Shown here one piece after another: positions 8,228 through 16,074 of a stretch of 41,200 nt of DNA. Source of the stretch: Paracoccaceae bacterium (GTDB lineage Bacteria > Pseudomonadota > Alphaproteobacteria > Rhodobacterales > Rhodobacteraceae); assembly GCA_024642725.1 (NCBI GenBank), contig JAHEAO010000026.1, positions 1 through 41,200 of the forward strand. Reading direction: 5' to 3'. A program made the translations under genes and the position numbers. The notes beneath the pieces are model-generated. The model searched no databases. It was not told the DNA's origin and saw only the letters and a list, made by a program, of their open reading frames with translations. Every line of letters starts with the position of its first letter. Within the stretch, counting starts at the first letter, position 1.

Positions 8228-9220
8228 TCAAGCGTTCAGATCAACGACGACGCGGCCCCTTACCTGCCCTTTCAGAATCTCCGCCCCGAGCCGCGGCAGA
8301 TCGGACATCGTGGCGGGCAGCACCATGGCTTCGAGTTTGTCCATCGGCAGGTCGCGGGCAATCCGGTTCCATGCGCGAAGTCTGGACGCGTAGGGCTGCA
8401 TGACACTGTCTATACCAAGAAGATTCACGCCTCGCAGAATGAAAGGTGTGATCAGGGCACCTTCGATGGAAGCCCCTCCCGCAAGTCCGACGGCGGCGAC
8501 CGAGGTTCCGTATTTCATCTGCTTCAGCACGCGCCCCAGCATTGCCCCGGCGACCGCATCCACACAGCCCGCCCAGGTCTCGCCCTCCAGCGGTTTGCGA
8601 GTGACTTCTGTCAACTCCTCGCGTGGGACGATGCGGGATGCGCCGAGTGAGATCAAATAGTCGGCCGTCTCGGGCCGTCCGGTCACCGCTGCAACCTCGT
8701 ATCCGAGATGGGCAAGGATTGCCGTGGCGACAGAGCCTACTCCTCCGGCGGCACCGGTTACAAGAACAGGACCATGACCGGGTTCCAAACCGTGGTCTTC
8801 CAGTGCCATGACCGAAAGCATCGCCGTCAGTCCGGCAGTTCCCACCGCCATCGCCTGACGAGTGGTAAGCCCGTCCGGAAGGGGAACCAGCCAGTCCGCC
8901 TTGACGCGTGCCTTCTGCGCATACCCGCCCCAGTGAGCTTCGCCGACGCGCCACCCGGTCAGCACGACCTTGTCGCCAGCTTTGTAACGATCGTCCGAAG
9001 AGGTTTCGATCGTTCCGGCAAAGTCGATCCCGGGCACGTGGGGGTAGTTTCTCACCAAGCCCGCGCCGGGGCCAATGCATAACCCATCCTTGTAGTTCAC
9101 GGTTGAATAGTCGACCGCAACCGTGACTTCCGCTTCGGGCAGGTCAGAAAGATCGAGATCCTTGACTGACGCGCGTGTCTTGCCTTCGTCGTTTCTTTCG
9201 ACAACCAATGCCTTGAACAT
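8228..9220 (-). CDS. acuI: Acrylyl-CoA reductase (NADPH), AcuI/YhdH family
   Basis: This 330-residue zinc-independent medium-chain dehydrogenase/reductase reduces acryloyl-CoA to propionyl-CoA and so detoxifies the acrylate formed during DMSP cleavage. The N-terminal catalytic region includes DYSTVNYKDGL, and the Rossmann fold carries VTGAAGGVGSVA (about 153-164). The family-typical ALITPFILRGVNLLGIDSV follows near 265. An AGGAAGGA element precedes the ATG. It starts 12 bases after the dmdA stop, the same dmdA-acuI order known from Ruegeria pomeroyi, where the pair is co-transcribed and induced by DMSP and acrylate. The identification rests on the sequence and on this neighbour. Confidence 0.94.
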   Translation of the reverse strand: MFKALVVERNDEGKTRASVKDLDLSDLPEAEVTVAVDYSTVNYKDGLCIGPGAGLVRNYPHVPGIDFAGTIETSSDDRYKAGDKVVLTGWRVGEAHWGGYAQKARVKADWLVPLPDGLTTRQAMAVGTAGLTAMLSVMALEDHGLEPGHGPVLVTGAAGGVGSVATAILAHLGYEVAAVTGRPETADYLISLGASRIVPREELTEVTRKPLEGETWAGCVDAVAGAMLGRVLKQMKYGTSVAAVGLAGGASIEGALITPFILRGVNLLGIDSVMQPYASRLRAWNRIARDLPMDKLEAMVLPATMSDLPRLGAEILKGQVRGRVVVDLNA

Positions 9221-9232
9221 GTCTTATCCTTC

Positions 9233-10336
9233 CTAAATCCAGAAACCTTCGCGGACGACAGCCGGTCTGGATCCCGCTGACGTTTCAACGACCAGCTCGG
9301 TTCCTGCATCCCAATGCGTCATTCGGACCATTCCGACCGCAACATTACCCCCAAAATCCGGAGAGGCCGCCGCAGAAGTCACTTGGCCCACCCTGCGCCC
9401 CTTCGCCGTCAATTCCCATGCCCGATCGCAGGCAGGCACAGGTTCGCCCGGAATTTCTATTGCCCGTATCTGCTGAACCGGCCCCTCGCGCGCGACTCGC
9501 AATAGCGCGTCGCGACCAATGCAGCCGATCGCTGTCTCGGTATTGCAGAACCGACCCAGTCCACATTCGTGCGGCGTATTCTCGCGAGTCATGTCATTGC
9601 CGTAGCTCAGCAGACCACCTTCGATCCTCTCGATCAGGTTTGGACACCCGGCCCGGACGTTCAGATCCGCCCCGGCCTTGAACAAGGCGTCCCACAAAGG
9701 CATGCCAATATGGGAACCCTCGACGTAAATCTCGAACCCACCCTGTTTCGAATAGCCGGACCGCGCGATCACAAGGTCGTGCCCCTGAAAGTCAAAATGA
9801 CCGTAGCGAAAGAATTTGACGGCACGAACCGCGTCCCCAAACACGCGCGCCATCAATTCGTCCGCCTTGGGGCCCTGAACCGCCAGAGGCGATACGTCAG
9901 GTTCATCGACCAGAACGTCCAGCCGGTAGCCATAGGCGATGCCCTTGGTCCACAAGAGCAAGTCACTGTCGGCGATCGATATCCAGTACCTGTCTTCCGA
10001 GAGCTTCACCGCGACAGGGTCGTTCAGCATGCCGCCCGTCTCATCGACGATCGGCACGTAAAAACACTGGCCCGGCAACATGCCCCGGAGATCGCGCGGT
10101 GTCAGGATCTGCATCAACCGGCCCGCATCGGGTCCGCGCAGCTCGACTTGCCGCTCGCAGGCAACATCCCAAACCTGAACATGCTCCTTCAGGTGCCGGT
10201 AGTCGGCCTGAACACTCTCGAAGACGGTCGGCAGCAGCATGTGATTGTAGACAGTGTATCCCTTGACCCCTGCCGCCTCCACTCCATCACTGAATGGTGT
10301 CCGCCGGACCCGGCGGGATGGCGCTATGAGTGCCAT
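9233..10336 (-). CDS. dmdA: Dimethylsulfoniopropionate demethylase
   Basis: This 367-residue member of the GcvT-like family moves a methyl group from DMSP to tetrahydrofolate, giving 3-methylmercaptopropionate and 5-methyl-tetrahydrofolate in the cytosol. The N-terminus MALIAPSRRVRRTPF and the following GVKGYTVYNHMLLPTVFES are characteristic of DmdA and separate it from glycine-cleavage T proteins. The folate-fold core includes VWDVACERQVELRGPDA and LAVQGPKADELM. The start at 10336 is preferred to one at 10444: a GGAG precedes it, family homology begins here, and the longer form would overlap the upstream gene. It lies between a DUF1326 gene (22-base gap) and acuI (12-base gap), on one likely transcript controlled by the divergent GntR regulator. 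Confidence 0.95.
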   Translation of the reverse strand: MALIAPSRRVRRTPFSDGVEAAGVKGYTVYNHMLLPTVFESVQADYRHLKEHVQVWDVACERQVELRGPDAGRLMQILTPRDLRGMLPGQCFYVPIVDETGGMLNDPVAVKLSEDRYWISIADSDLLLWTKGIAYGYRLDVLVDEPDVSPLAVQGPKADELMARVFGDAVRAVKFFRYGHFDFQGHDLVIARSGYSKQGGFEIYVEGSHIGMPLWDALFKAGADLNVRAGCPNLIERIEGGLLSYGNDMTRENTPHECGLGRFCNTETAIGCIGRDALLRVAREGPVQQIRAIEIPGEPVPACDRAWELTAKGRRVGQVTSAAASPDFGGNVAVGMVRMTHWDAGTELVVETSAGSRPAVVREGFWI

Positions 10337-10358
10337 TGGTCCAACTCCAAGAATGACG

Positions 10359-11066
10359 TCATTTCCCCGGGCCGCTCCAGTCGATTGCGCAAATCTCTCC
10401 GGATTTGCCGTCAAAGTTCCACACGCGCCCGTAGTCGCGGACACGGCTCTTTATACCCTTGGCGGCGATCACATCCGGGCCCATCCAGTACCTGGTGTTG
10501 GTCATGGTCACGGGTTCATCGCGATTGCGACCCGGGATCATTTCGATTTCGCCTTGGATCTTGCGCCCGACCATGATCGACCGACGGTTGCCCTCTCTTA
10601 CGATTTCGACTTTCTCGCGTTCGGCACCGATGATCTCGCTGACCAACATGGTGAAGAGGCCGGTCGTTCCGCCGGCAGCACCCGACAGTATCTGCAGCAA
10701 ACCATTGTATGCCTTTTGTGACGCCTTTTCATCGATATAGGCGGCGACCTTCCAGTTCCCCTCGCTCATCCGCCCGGGGATGTCGACCATCAGACCGACA
10801 TTGATTCCCGAAAGGTCTTCACCTTCGAAGTGCCCTTCATCAATCGCAATCGCCATCCAGGCCTGGCAATATCCATTGGTTGGCGGGTGCTCGCCCAGGG
10901 ACACAACGCAAGGGCAGAATACCGTACAGGAGCAGTTCAGGAAAAGTTCTCCCTTGATTGCCCAGTTGGTCGGCTTCTGTTTGCGGCGCAGACTATTGCC
11001 CATCTGCTGCACGATCCGATCCCGAACTCTGATGCGATCCGAAGATGTATTTTCACTTTCTTCCAT
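10359..11066 (-). CDS. DUF1326 domain protein with clustered cysteines
   Basis: This 235-residue soluble protein has DUF1326 and no known activity. A cysteine cluster NCSCTVFCPC near residues 44-53 looks like a metal or thiol site, with one more cysteine near 67. The rest is a compact alpha/beta domain of the family. The start is supported by GGGAGG five bases before the ATG. It lies 25 bases after a DUF2182 membrane protein gene. The two families often sit together, and DUF2182 proteins have been described as predicted metal-binding membrane proteins. Here the pair lies ahead of dmdA on the same strand. A metal-handling or redox role is an inference. Confidence 0.85.
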   Translation of the reverse strand: MEESENTSSDRIRVRDRIVQQMGNSLRRKQKPTNWAIKGELFLNCSCTVFCPCVVSLGEHPPTNGYCQAWMAIAIDEGHFEGEDLSGINVGLMVDIPGRMSEGNWKVAAYIDEKASQKAYNGLLQILSGAAGGTTGLFTMLVSEIIGAEREKVEIVREGNRRSIMVGRKIQGEIEMIPGRNRDEPVTMTNTRYWMGPDVIAAKGIKSRVRDYGRVWNFDGKSGEICAIDWSGPGK

Positions 11067-11091
11067 CCGATCCTCCCTCTCTTTTCAAATG

Positions 11092-11856
11092 TTAAGCAAA
11101 AGCCATGGCACGCACCGCAATTGCAGCGCCGATCGCCAAAAGGATTATTCCGGCCGGCAAACGCAGGTGCTGGCCGATATCGGGCAATTTCTCTGCCACC
11201 ATGAATACCGTCGCGATACCCATCCACCAAAGGCTGGTCATTCCACCGACAAAGCCAAGTGCCATGATCGCCCAGCAACATCCCACACAGATCAGACCCA
11301 ATCCCGACCCCATGCGAAACCCGCCGACCAATCCGGGGGACCAATGGGTCATGTAATATTGAAGGGGTGTCAGGCAGCCATTCTGGCAGGCTTCTTTAAG
11401 CTTGCTGAACTGGTACAGGCCCGCGAGCGCGAACAGGCTCACGGCCAACCAAACGGACGTGACCGATCCTGTCAGGTCGAGTATTTCAGATCTCATCGCC
11501 CAGACCTGAGTGGCGGCGAATGCGGCCGAGGCAATGGCCCATACCGCCACATAGCCCAGAACGAGTCCAAGCCAGCCTTGGGACGTTGCCCCCGCTTTTG
11601 CCGGCAAGTCTTCATAGCTTTGCAGCGCAGGAACCAGCGTCGGCAGCATCATCGCGGCGATCATGACCAGCCACATCGGAAATAGCGCCCAGAATCCACC
11701 CAATGGCAAGACCCCAAGGCTGTCCGGTCCGCAAAGCCAATCGCCACCGCTTCGCGCCATTTGGTATATGGCAAACCATGCAAGCAGGATCACGGCGTAG
11801 AAACCCAACCAGCGCAAGCTGCGCATAAGGGGAATTTCTATTGCGCGGTGAGGCAC
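11092..11856 (-). CDS. DUF2182 integral membrane protein
   Basis: This 254-residue polytopic membrane protein has about six or seven hydrophobic segments. They include an N-terminal segment (about 15-32), one with FPMWLVMIAAMMLPTL (about 55-75), and a C-terminal segment with ILLAIGAAIAVRAMA. The family signature region contains MMLPT, conserved Cys/Met residues, and QYYMTHWSPG (about 165-175). The start is a GTG at 11856 preceded by GGAG with a six-base gap; a downstream ATG at 11826 lacks such a site. It is the first gene of the leftward unit facing the GntR regulator. The DUF2182-DUF1326 pair is recurrent, but its function is unknown. Placement before dmdA suggests a link to DMSP use. Confidence 0.85.
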   Translation of the reverse strand: MPHRAIEIPLMRSLRWLGFYAVILLAWFAIYQMARSGGDWLCGPDSLGVLPLGGFWALFPMWLVMIAAMMLPTLVPALQSYEDLPAKAGATSQGWLGLVLGYVAVWAIASAAFAATQVWAMRSEILDLTGSVTSVWLAVSLFALAGLYQFSKLKEACQNGCLTPLQYYMTHWSPGLVGGFRMGSGLGLICVGCCWAIMALGFVGGMTSLWWMGIATVFMVAEKLPDIGQHLRLPAGIILLAIGAAIAVRAMAFA

Positions 11857-11921
11857 CCGAATCTCCAGAAAGTGACCGATCGCGGCCGAATGCTTGCCTT
11901 TTTCCTTCTGGCGGGTTTAAA

Positions 11922-11945
11922 TGTCAAACAATTAATGTCTGACAT
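11922..11945. promoter_or_regulatory. Tandem FadR/GntR-type operators between regulator and DMSP unit
   Basis: Two sites of the FadR-subfamily pattern TGT-N3-ACA lie in the 93-base gap between the divergent genes: TGTCAAACA (11922-11930) and TGTCTGACA (11936-11944). The second sits in a perfect palindrome ATGTCTGACAT (11935-11945). Their centres are 14 bases apart. On the minus strand the first site contains TTGACA, a perfect -35 hexamer, so a bound protein would block leftward transcription. They are the likely binding sites of the adjacent GntR protein. Confidence 0.7.
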
Positions 11946-11949
11946 ATGA

Positions 11950-12681
11950 ATGATGATAACGAAGCTTGCCTCGGACAAGGATTTTTCGGCCCAGATTGCA
12001 GCCGCGATCCGTGCAGCGATCATATCGGGTCAATTGATCGTCGATGCCCGGCTACCGTCCGAGTCGGAACTCGCAGAACAATTTGGAGTCTCGCGCCCGA
12101 CAGTCCGTGAGGCACTCAAGAGGCTTGCCGCACAAAACCTGATCCGGACACAGCGTGGCGCGACCGGCGGTGCGTTCGTCAATCACATCCGGTACGAAGA
12201 TGCTTACGACCAGCAGATAACAACATCGATCCTTCTGCTGTCGATGAACGAGGTCGACTTCGAAACCGCTTGCGAGGCCCGCTATGCGCTTGAGCGGGCA
12301 TGCGCGCCACTTGCCGCCTTGCGCCACAATGTCGAACATCTTGCAACGATGCGTAAGGAAATACAGCGTCAGGGTCAGCGCGGTCTGACGGATGAGGCTT
12401 TCTGCGCCTCGGATGTTGCATTCCACCGCGCCCTTGTCGACGCGGCCGAAAACCCGGTTTTGTCATACCAGTTGGCCGGCGCCGTTGAAGCCATGCAGCC
12501 TCTCATGAACATGATCACATTCACGGAGCGCTCGCGCGAGGCAATCGTCAGCCTTCACACCGAAATTGCCGATGCGCTGGAAGTCGGGGATGGAGCAGCG
12601 GTCGCCGCCGCACTCGTTCAACTTGAGGCCTACACGATCGAACTGTTCCGCACCGTTCGGGCCAAACGAAATCGCAGCTAG
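11950..12681 (+). CDS. GntR family transcriptional regulator, FadR/FCD type (likely DMSP-unit regulator)
   Basis: This 243-residue DNA-binding regulator has an N-terminal winged helix, about residues 10-75, with the GntR signature LPSESELAEQFGVSRPTVREALKRL. An all-alpha FCD ligand domain (about 95-235) shows the expected metal/ligand residues in CASDVAFHRAL and later histidines (SLHTEI). It is divergent from the DUF2182-DUF1326-dmdA-acuI unit, and two operator-like palindromes lie just before its start. A GntR regulator beside dmdA-acuI is known in R. pomeroyi, which responds to acrylate or its CoA ester, so a similar ligand is likely here. No Shine-Dalgarno precedes the ATG at 11950 or 11953. 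The message may be leaderless or weakly translated, and the operator overlap suggests autoregulation. Confidence 0.9.
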   Translation: MMITKLASDKDFSAQIAAAIRAAIISGQLIVDARLPSESELAEQFGVSRPTVREALKRLAAQNLIRTQRGATGGAFVNHIRYEDAYDQQITTSILLLSMNEVDFETACEARYALERACAPLAALRHNVEHLATMRKEIQRQGQRGLTDEAFCASDVAFHRALVDAAENPVLSYQLAGAVEAMQPLMNMITFTERSREAIVSLHTEIADALEVGDGAAVAAALVQLEAYTIELFRTVRAKRNRS

Positions 12682-12699
12682 AACAACGTCGAACAGCTT

Positions 12700-13045
12700 G
12701 AATATTGGGGCCGATGGCCCTATCTATACCCTGTTCCCGCAAGGGAACTATGGCGATAAACGTGCTCGTAATAAGCGGATCGGACCCGGGGGCGGTACCC
12801 GGCGGCTCCACCAAACATCCTTCATTTGGGGATCGAGGGGCCGAAATAGGATCGACGAACGTCTAAAGGGGATTTCTTTCGCTCGGTGAGGCACCACCGT
12901 TATCGGTCCGACAAAGCTAGTTGCAAATGACAACAAAGCTCCGATGGCTCTGGCTGCTTAAGCAGTCCGAAAAGTCGAAATTAAGCCCTTGCGCCTAGCA
13001 GCGTAAGGCGGGGTTCGCAGGCACCTGGCAACAGAAGCCTGCATT
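12700..13045 (+). ncRNA. ssrA: tmRNA, circularly permuted two-piece (alphaproteobacterial) form
   Basis: The gene is permuted. The acceptor part comes first and ends CGGCTCC-ACCA (12803-12813), preceded by a T-arm-like hairpin CCGGG/CCCGG. A spacer follows, then the classical tmRNA 5' end GGGGCCG (12837-12843) with GGATCGACG. GGGGCCG pairs with CGGCTCC to rebuild the acceptor stem across the two pieces. The tag reading frame is 12923-12961 and encodes ANDNKAPMALAA before TAA, a typical alphaproteobacterial tag ending ALAA. A GTTCCC-GCAA-GGGAAC hairpin lies in the acceptor piece. A GCAGGC/GCCTGC stem (13018-13042) is near the 3' end. Outer boundaries are approximate. It works with ClpXP and with SspB, encoded 3 kb downstream. 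Confidence 0.93.
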
Positions 13046-13097
13046 TAACCAAGCATTTACGTTGCAATACACAAGCCCGCTTCTCTAGGCTTGTCGC

Positions 13098-13766
13098 ATG
13101 TTTGAATGGATCAGAAATCAGGTGTTTGGTCTTGGGCTGTACGCGGTTGTATTCGCGTTGCCCGCGAATTCCTGTGATACCGCCCTTCTGCTTTCAATCG
13201 ACGTCTCATCCTCAATCGATGCTGGCGAGTATCGGCTGCAAATCGATGGTCTCGCGGACGCGCTGCTCGATCCGGAAGTGATCGATGCGTTGGTGCTCGG
13301 GCAGTCGGCGCTGGCGGTCGTTCAGTGGTCCGGTGTCAACAGGCAAGGACTTGTCTTGGGGTGGGAGAGGATGGCGGGCGCCGAAGACGTACAGCAATTT
13401 GCAGCCAACGCGCGGGCCTTGCAGCGGGCATTCGTCGATTCCGACACGGCAATTGGTGACGCCATCGGTTTTTCCGCTCGTCAGTTTTCGGCGGTGGCTG
13501 ATTGCAACCGCCGCGTGATCGACATCTCGGGAGATGGGCCACAGAACGCAGGATATTCAGCACTGACCGCCAGCCAAGACGCAGAGGCCCAAGGGATCAT
13601 CATCAATGGCATCGCCATTGAATCCATAGGCGTGGCGATGACGAATTATTACCGCCGTACCATCATCACAAGCGACGGCTTTGTCGAAACCGCCCGGGGC
13701 CATCTCGACTACCCTCGGGCAATCAAGGAAAAGATCCTCAGAGAGCTTGCCAAAGTAACGGGTTAG
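13098..13766 (+). CDS. Secreted DUF1194 protein (von Willebrand A-like)
   Basis: This 222-residue protein has an N-terminal signal peptide (hydrophobic about 10-22, likely cut near ALPANS) and a DUF1194 domain related to the vWA fold. The metal-ion adhesion motif DVSSSID (DxSxS) is visible near residue 35, and a second acidic motif occurs in VIDISGDGPQNAG (about 141-153). It is predicted periplasmic or secreted, with Mg-dependent ligand binding. It stands alone, 50 bases after ssrA and 162 bases before the chromate genes, with no clear partner. No strong ribosome-binding site precedes the ATG. The family function is unknown. Confidence 0.87.
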   Translation: MFEWIRNQVFGLGLYAVVFALPANSCDTALLLSIDVSSSIDAGEYRLQIDGLADALLDPEVIDALVLGQSALAVVQWSGVNRQGLVLGWERMAGAEDVQQFAANARALQRAFVDSDTAIGDAIGFSARQFSAVADCNRRVIDISGDGPQNAGYSALTASQDAEAQGIIINGIAIESIGVAMTNYYRRTIITSDGFVETARGHLDYPRAIKEKILRELAKVTG

Positions 13767-13928
13767 GTCGATGGCTCGCGTTTTTTGTCCACACATTTGC
13801 GGATGCATGATCGCCTTTGACAAACTGGATCAGAGACGACATCTATTCGGCAAGGGGTTGATGCGAACACCCCGTGAGGTGACATGCCCAAGTTTCGCGT
13901 CCCAACCTGAATACAGGAAGGATGCGTC

Positions 13929-14741
13929 GTGACAGCTCCAAATGAAATAACCGTACCGCAACTGCTGCGTTTGATTGGCACACCAGCCTGCCCGGCCATC
14001 GTCGATATATCGATCGATGCGGATTTCAACGCTGACCCCTATTTGATCCCCTCCTCGTTTCGCCATGCGCATACGGATCTTGTCGGCCTGAAGGCGCGGC
14101 TTGCCGGGCGGCCGTGTATCGTGACCTGCCAGCGCGGCTTCAAGCTGTCGCAAGGACTGGTCGCGCGGCTGCGCGCCGACGGGCTGCGGGCCACATACCT
14201 CCAGGGCGGCATGTTCGCCTGGCGGGATGCAAAAGACACCTACCGGATTCCGGCTTCTGCCCTGCCCGATCCGGTCGACGGCGCGACGCTATGGGTGACC
14301 CGCCACCGGCCCAAGATCGACCGCATCGCCTGCCCCTGGTTGATCCGCCGTTTCGTCGATCCCGGCGCCCGGTTCCTGTTCGTCTCGCCGTCTGAGGTTG
14401 CGGGCGTTGCCGAACGCTTTGGCGCGACCCCTTTCGATGTACAGGGCGTGCACTGGTCGCATCGCGGCCCGCTTTGCACCTTCGACACGATGCTCGACGA
14501 GTTCAACCTGCGGAGCGAGGCGCTCGACCGGCTTTCGAAGGTCGTGCGCGGCGCCGATACCGATTGCCACGACATCGCACCCGAAGCCGCTGGTCTACTT
14601 GCGATATCGGTTGGTTTGTCAAGGCAATACAAAGATGATCTGGAGCAGCTCTCGGCCGGCATGTCCTTTTATGACGCCTTGTATCGTTGGGCGCGTGACG
14701 GGTTCACGGAGGGTCACGATTGGCCGGCGGTCGCCAAATGA
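13929..14741 (+). CDS. chrB: Rhodanese-ChrB fusion, chromate resistance protein
   Basis: This 270-residue protein has an N-terminal rhodanese-like domain (about 5-100), with its active-site loop visible as TCQRGFK, and a C-terminal ChrB domain (about 120-265). That domain carries WVTRHRPKIDRIACPWLIRRFVDP, the hallmark of chromate-resistance ChrB proteins. ChrB proteins are reported as chromate sensors/regulators or reductase-like accessory proteins. The rhodanese fusion suggests redox sulfur chemistry, but which role applies is not clear. The start is GTG at 13929, with GGAAGGA six bases upstream. The gene overlaps the 5' end of chrA, so the two are translationally coupled. The codon use is somewhat richer in GC than its neighbours by eye. 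Confidence 0.87.
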   Translation: MTAPNEITVPQLLRLIGTPACPAIVDISIDADFNADPYLIPSSFRHAHTDLVGLKARLAGRPCIVTCQRGFKLSQGLVARLRADGLRATYLQGGMFAWRDAKDTYRIPASALPDPVDGATLWVTRHRPKIDRIACPWLIRRFVDPGARFLFVSPSEVAGVAERFGATPFDVQGVHWSHRGPLCTFDTMLDEFNLRSEALDRLSKVVRGADTDCHDIAPEAAGLLAISVGLSRQYKDDLEQLSAGMSFYDALYRWARDGFTEGHDWPAVAK

Positions 14742-15991
14742 CGGTGCCGAGCTGGGGCGAGTTGACGCGCGTCTTCGGACGCATCGGGCTTATGTCCTTT
14801 GGCGGCCCTGCGGCCCAGATCGCCGTCATGCACCGCGAACTGGTGGAAGATCGGCCGCTTTTGACGGAAGACCAGTTTCTGCATGCCCTGTCCTTCTGCA
14901 TGCTCCTGCCCGGGCCCGAAGCGATGCAATTGGCCACCTATGCCGGATGGAAGCTGCGCGGCGTCCGAGGCGGCTTGCTGGCAGGTCTCTTGTTCGTGGT
15001 CCCCGGAGCGGTCGTCATGCTCGCGCTTGCCCTCGCCTATTCGACATGGGGCAGCCTCGACTTCATCAAGGCCTTGTTCCTGGGCGTCAAGGCGGCCGTC
15101 GTGGTCATTGTGATCGAGGCGCTCTTGAGAGTGTCCAGAAAATCTTTGAAGTCGACCGACCGCTGGGTCATCGCGGGTCTCGCCTTCGTCGGAATTTTTG
15201 TCTTTGCGGTCCCCTTCCCGGCAATCATCGCCATGGCCGGAGTTTACGGGGCATTGGCGGTCAGGCCCGATCCGAGGACCCAAAATGAATTGCTGCCACG
15301 CGCGAGGACGTTTCAAACCATCCTTGTCTGGGCGGCGATCTGGTGGTCTCCGATTGCGATAGCTTGGGCGAGCGGTGCTGAACGCCTGACCCAGATCGGC
15401 TTGTTCTTCTCCAAATTGGCTGTCGTAACCTTCGGCGGAGCCTATGCCGTACTGGCCTATATGACCCAAGAGGTCGTGTCGCAGAAAGGCTGGGTGACGA
15501 CTGAACAGATGGTGGACGGTCTGGGCCTTGCCGAAACAACCCCCGGACCACTGATCCTGGTCACCGAATTCATTGGCTATCTGGCGGGATATGGGGCGGG
15601 TGGAATCTCGCTGGGAATACTGGCCGCGATCATGACCCTCTGGGTCACGTTCACTCCCTGTTTTTTGTGGATATTCGCCTTCGCCCCCTACTTGGAGTGG
15701 ATCGGGACGCGTCCCCGATTGGCGGCGGCATTATCGGCCATCACCGCTGCGGTCGTCGGGGTCATATTGAACCTTTCAGTTTGGTTCGCAGCGCATGTCT
15801 TTTTCGGACAGAATGTCGTCGAAACCTATGGTCCGGCCAGGCTACTGCTGCCTGACATCAACACGCTGAACCCCAATGCCGTTCTTCTCGCGGCGCTTTC
15901 TGCAATCCTTGTGTTTCGGTTTCACATCGGATTGCCGACGACCCTTACGATTGCCGCATTCGGCGGCGCGCTGCTTTCGTTCTGGGCATGA
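14720..15991 (+). CDS. chrA: Chromate efflux transporter ChrA
   Basis: This 423-residue CHR-family inner-membrane transporter exports chromate using the proton-motive force. Two homologous halves are visible, each opening with the CHR motif: FGRIGLMSFGGPAAQIAVMHRE with a downstream LLPGPEAMQLATY, and then FFSKLAVVTFGGAYAVLAYM with LAETTPGPLILV. About ten to twelve membrane segments are predicted. The start is uncertain. A TTG at 14720 has GGAGGG at the ideal distance, whereas ATG at 14738 overlaps the chrB stop as ATGA but lacks its own site. I chose 14720. The pair chrB-chrA forms a compact resistance module. Closeness to mobile DNA was looked for and not seen. Confidence 0.91.
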   Translation: MAGGRQMTVPSWGELTRVFGRIGLMSFGGPAAQIAVMHRELVEDRPLLTEDQFLHALSFCMLLPGPEAMQLATYAGWKLRGVRGGLLAGLLFVVPGAVVMLALALAYSTWGSLDFIKALFLGVKAAVVVIVIEALLRVSRKSLKSTDRWVIAGLAFVGIFVFAVPFPAIIAMAGVYGALAVRPDPRTQNELLPRARTFQTILVWAAIWWSPIAIAWASGAERLTQIGLFFSKLAVVTFGGAYAVLAYMTQEVVSQKGWVTTEQMVDGLGLAETTPGPLILVTEFIGYLAGYGAGGISLGILAAIMTLWVTFTPCFLWIFAFAPYLEWIGTRPRLAAALSAITAAVVGVILNLSVWFAAHVFFGQNVVETYGPARLLLPDINTLNPNAVLLAALSAILVFRFHIGLPTTLTIAAFGGALLSFWA

Positions 15992-16074
15992 GCGATCGGT
16001 CCCAAAAGACCGGCCCTTTTCTTCCAGTCCGAATCCCGTATGGTGAAGGAAGGAAATGCCAAAGGGATCAGGCG

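Noticed and set aside
8241-9080. 279-codon frame overlapping acuI on the same strand
   Set aside because: It is an out-of-frame shadow of acuI, very rich in Arg/Gly/Cys, without a start signal.
12548-12889. Open frames on both strands over the ssrA gene
   Set aside because: They coincide with the structured acceptor piece of the tmRNA, have no ribosome-binding sites and no protein-like family features.
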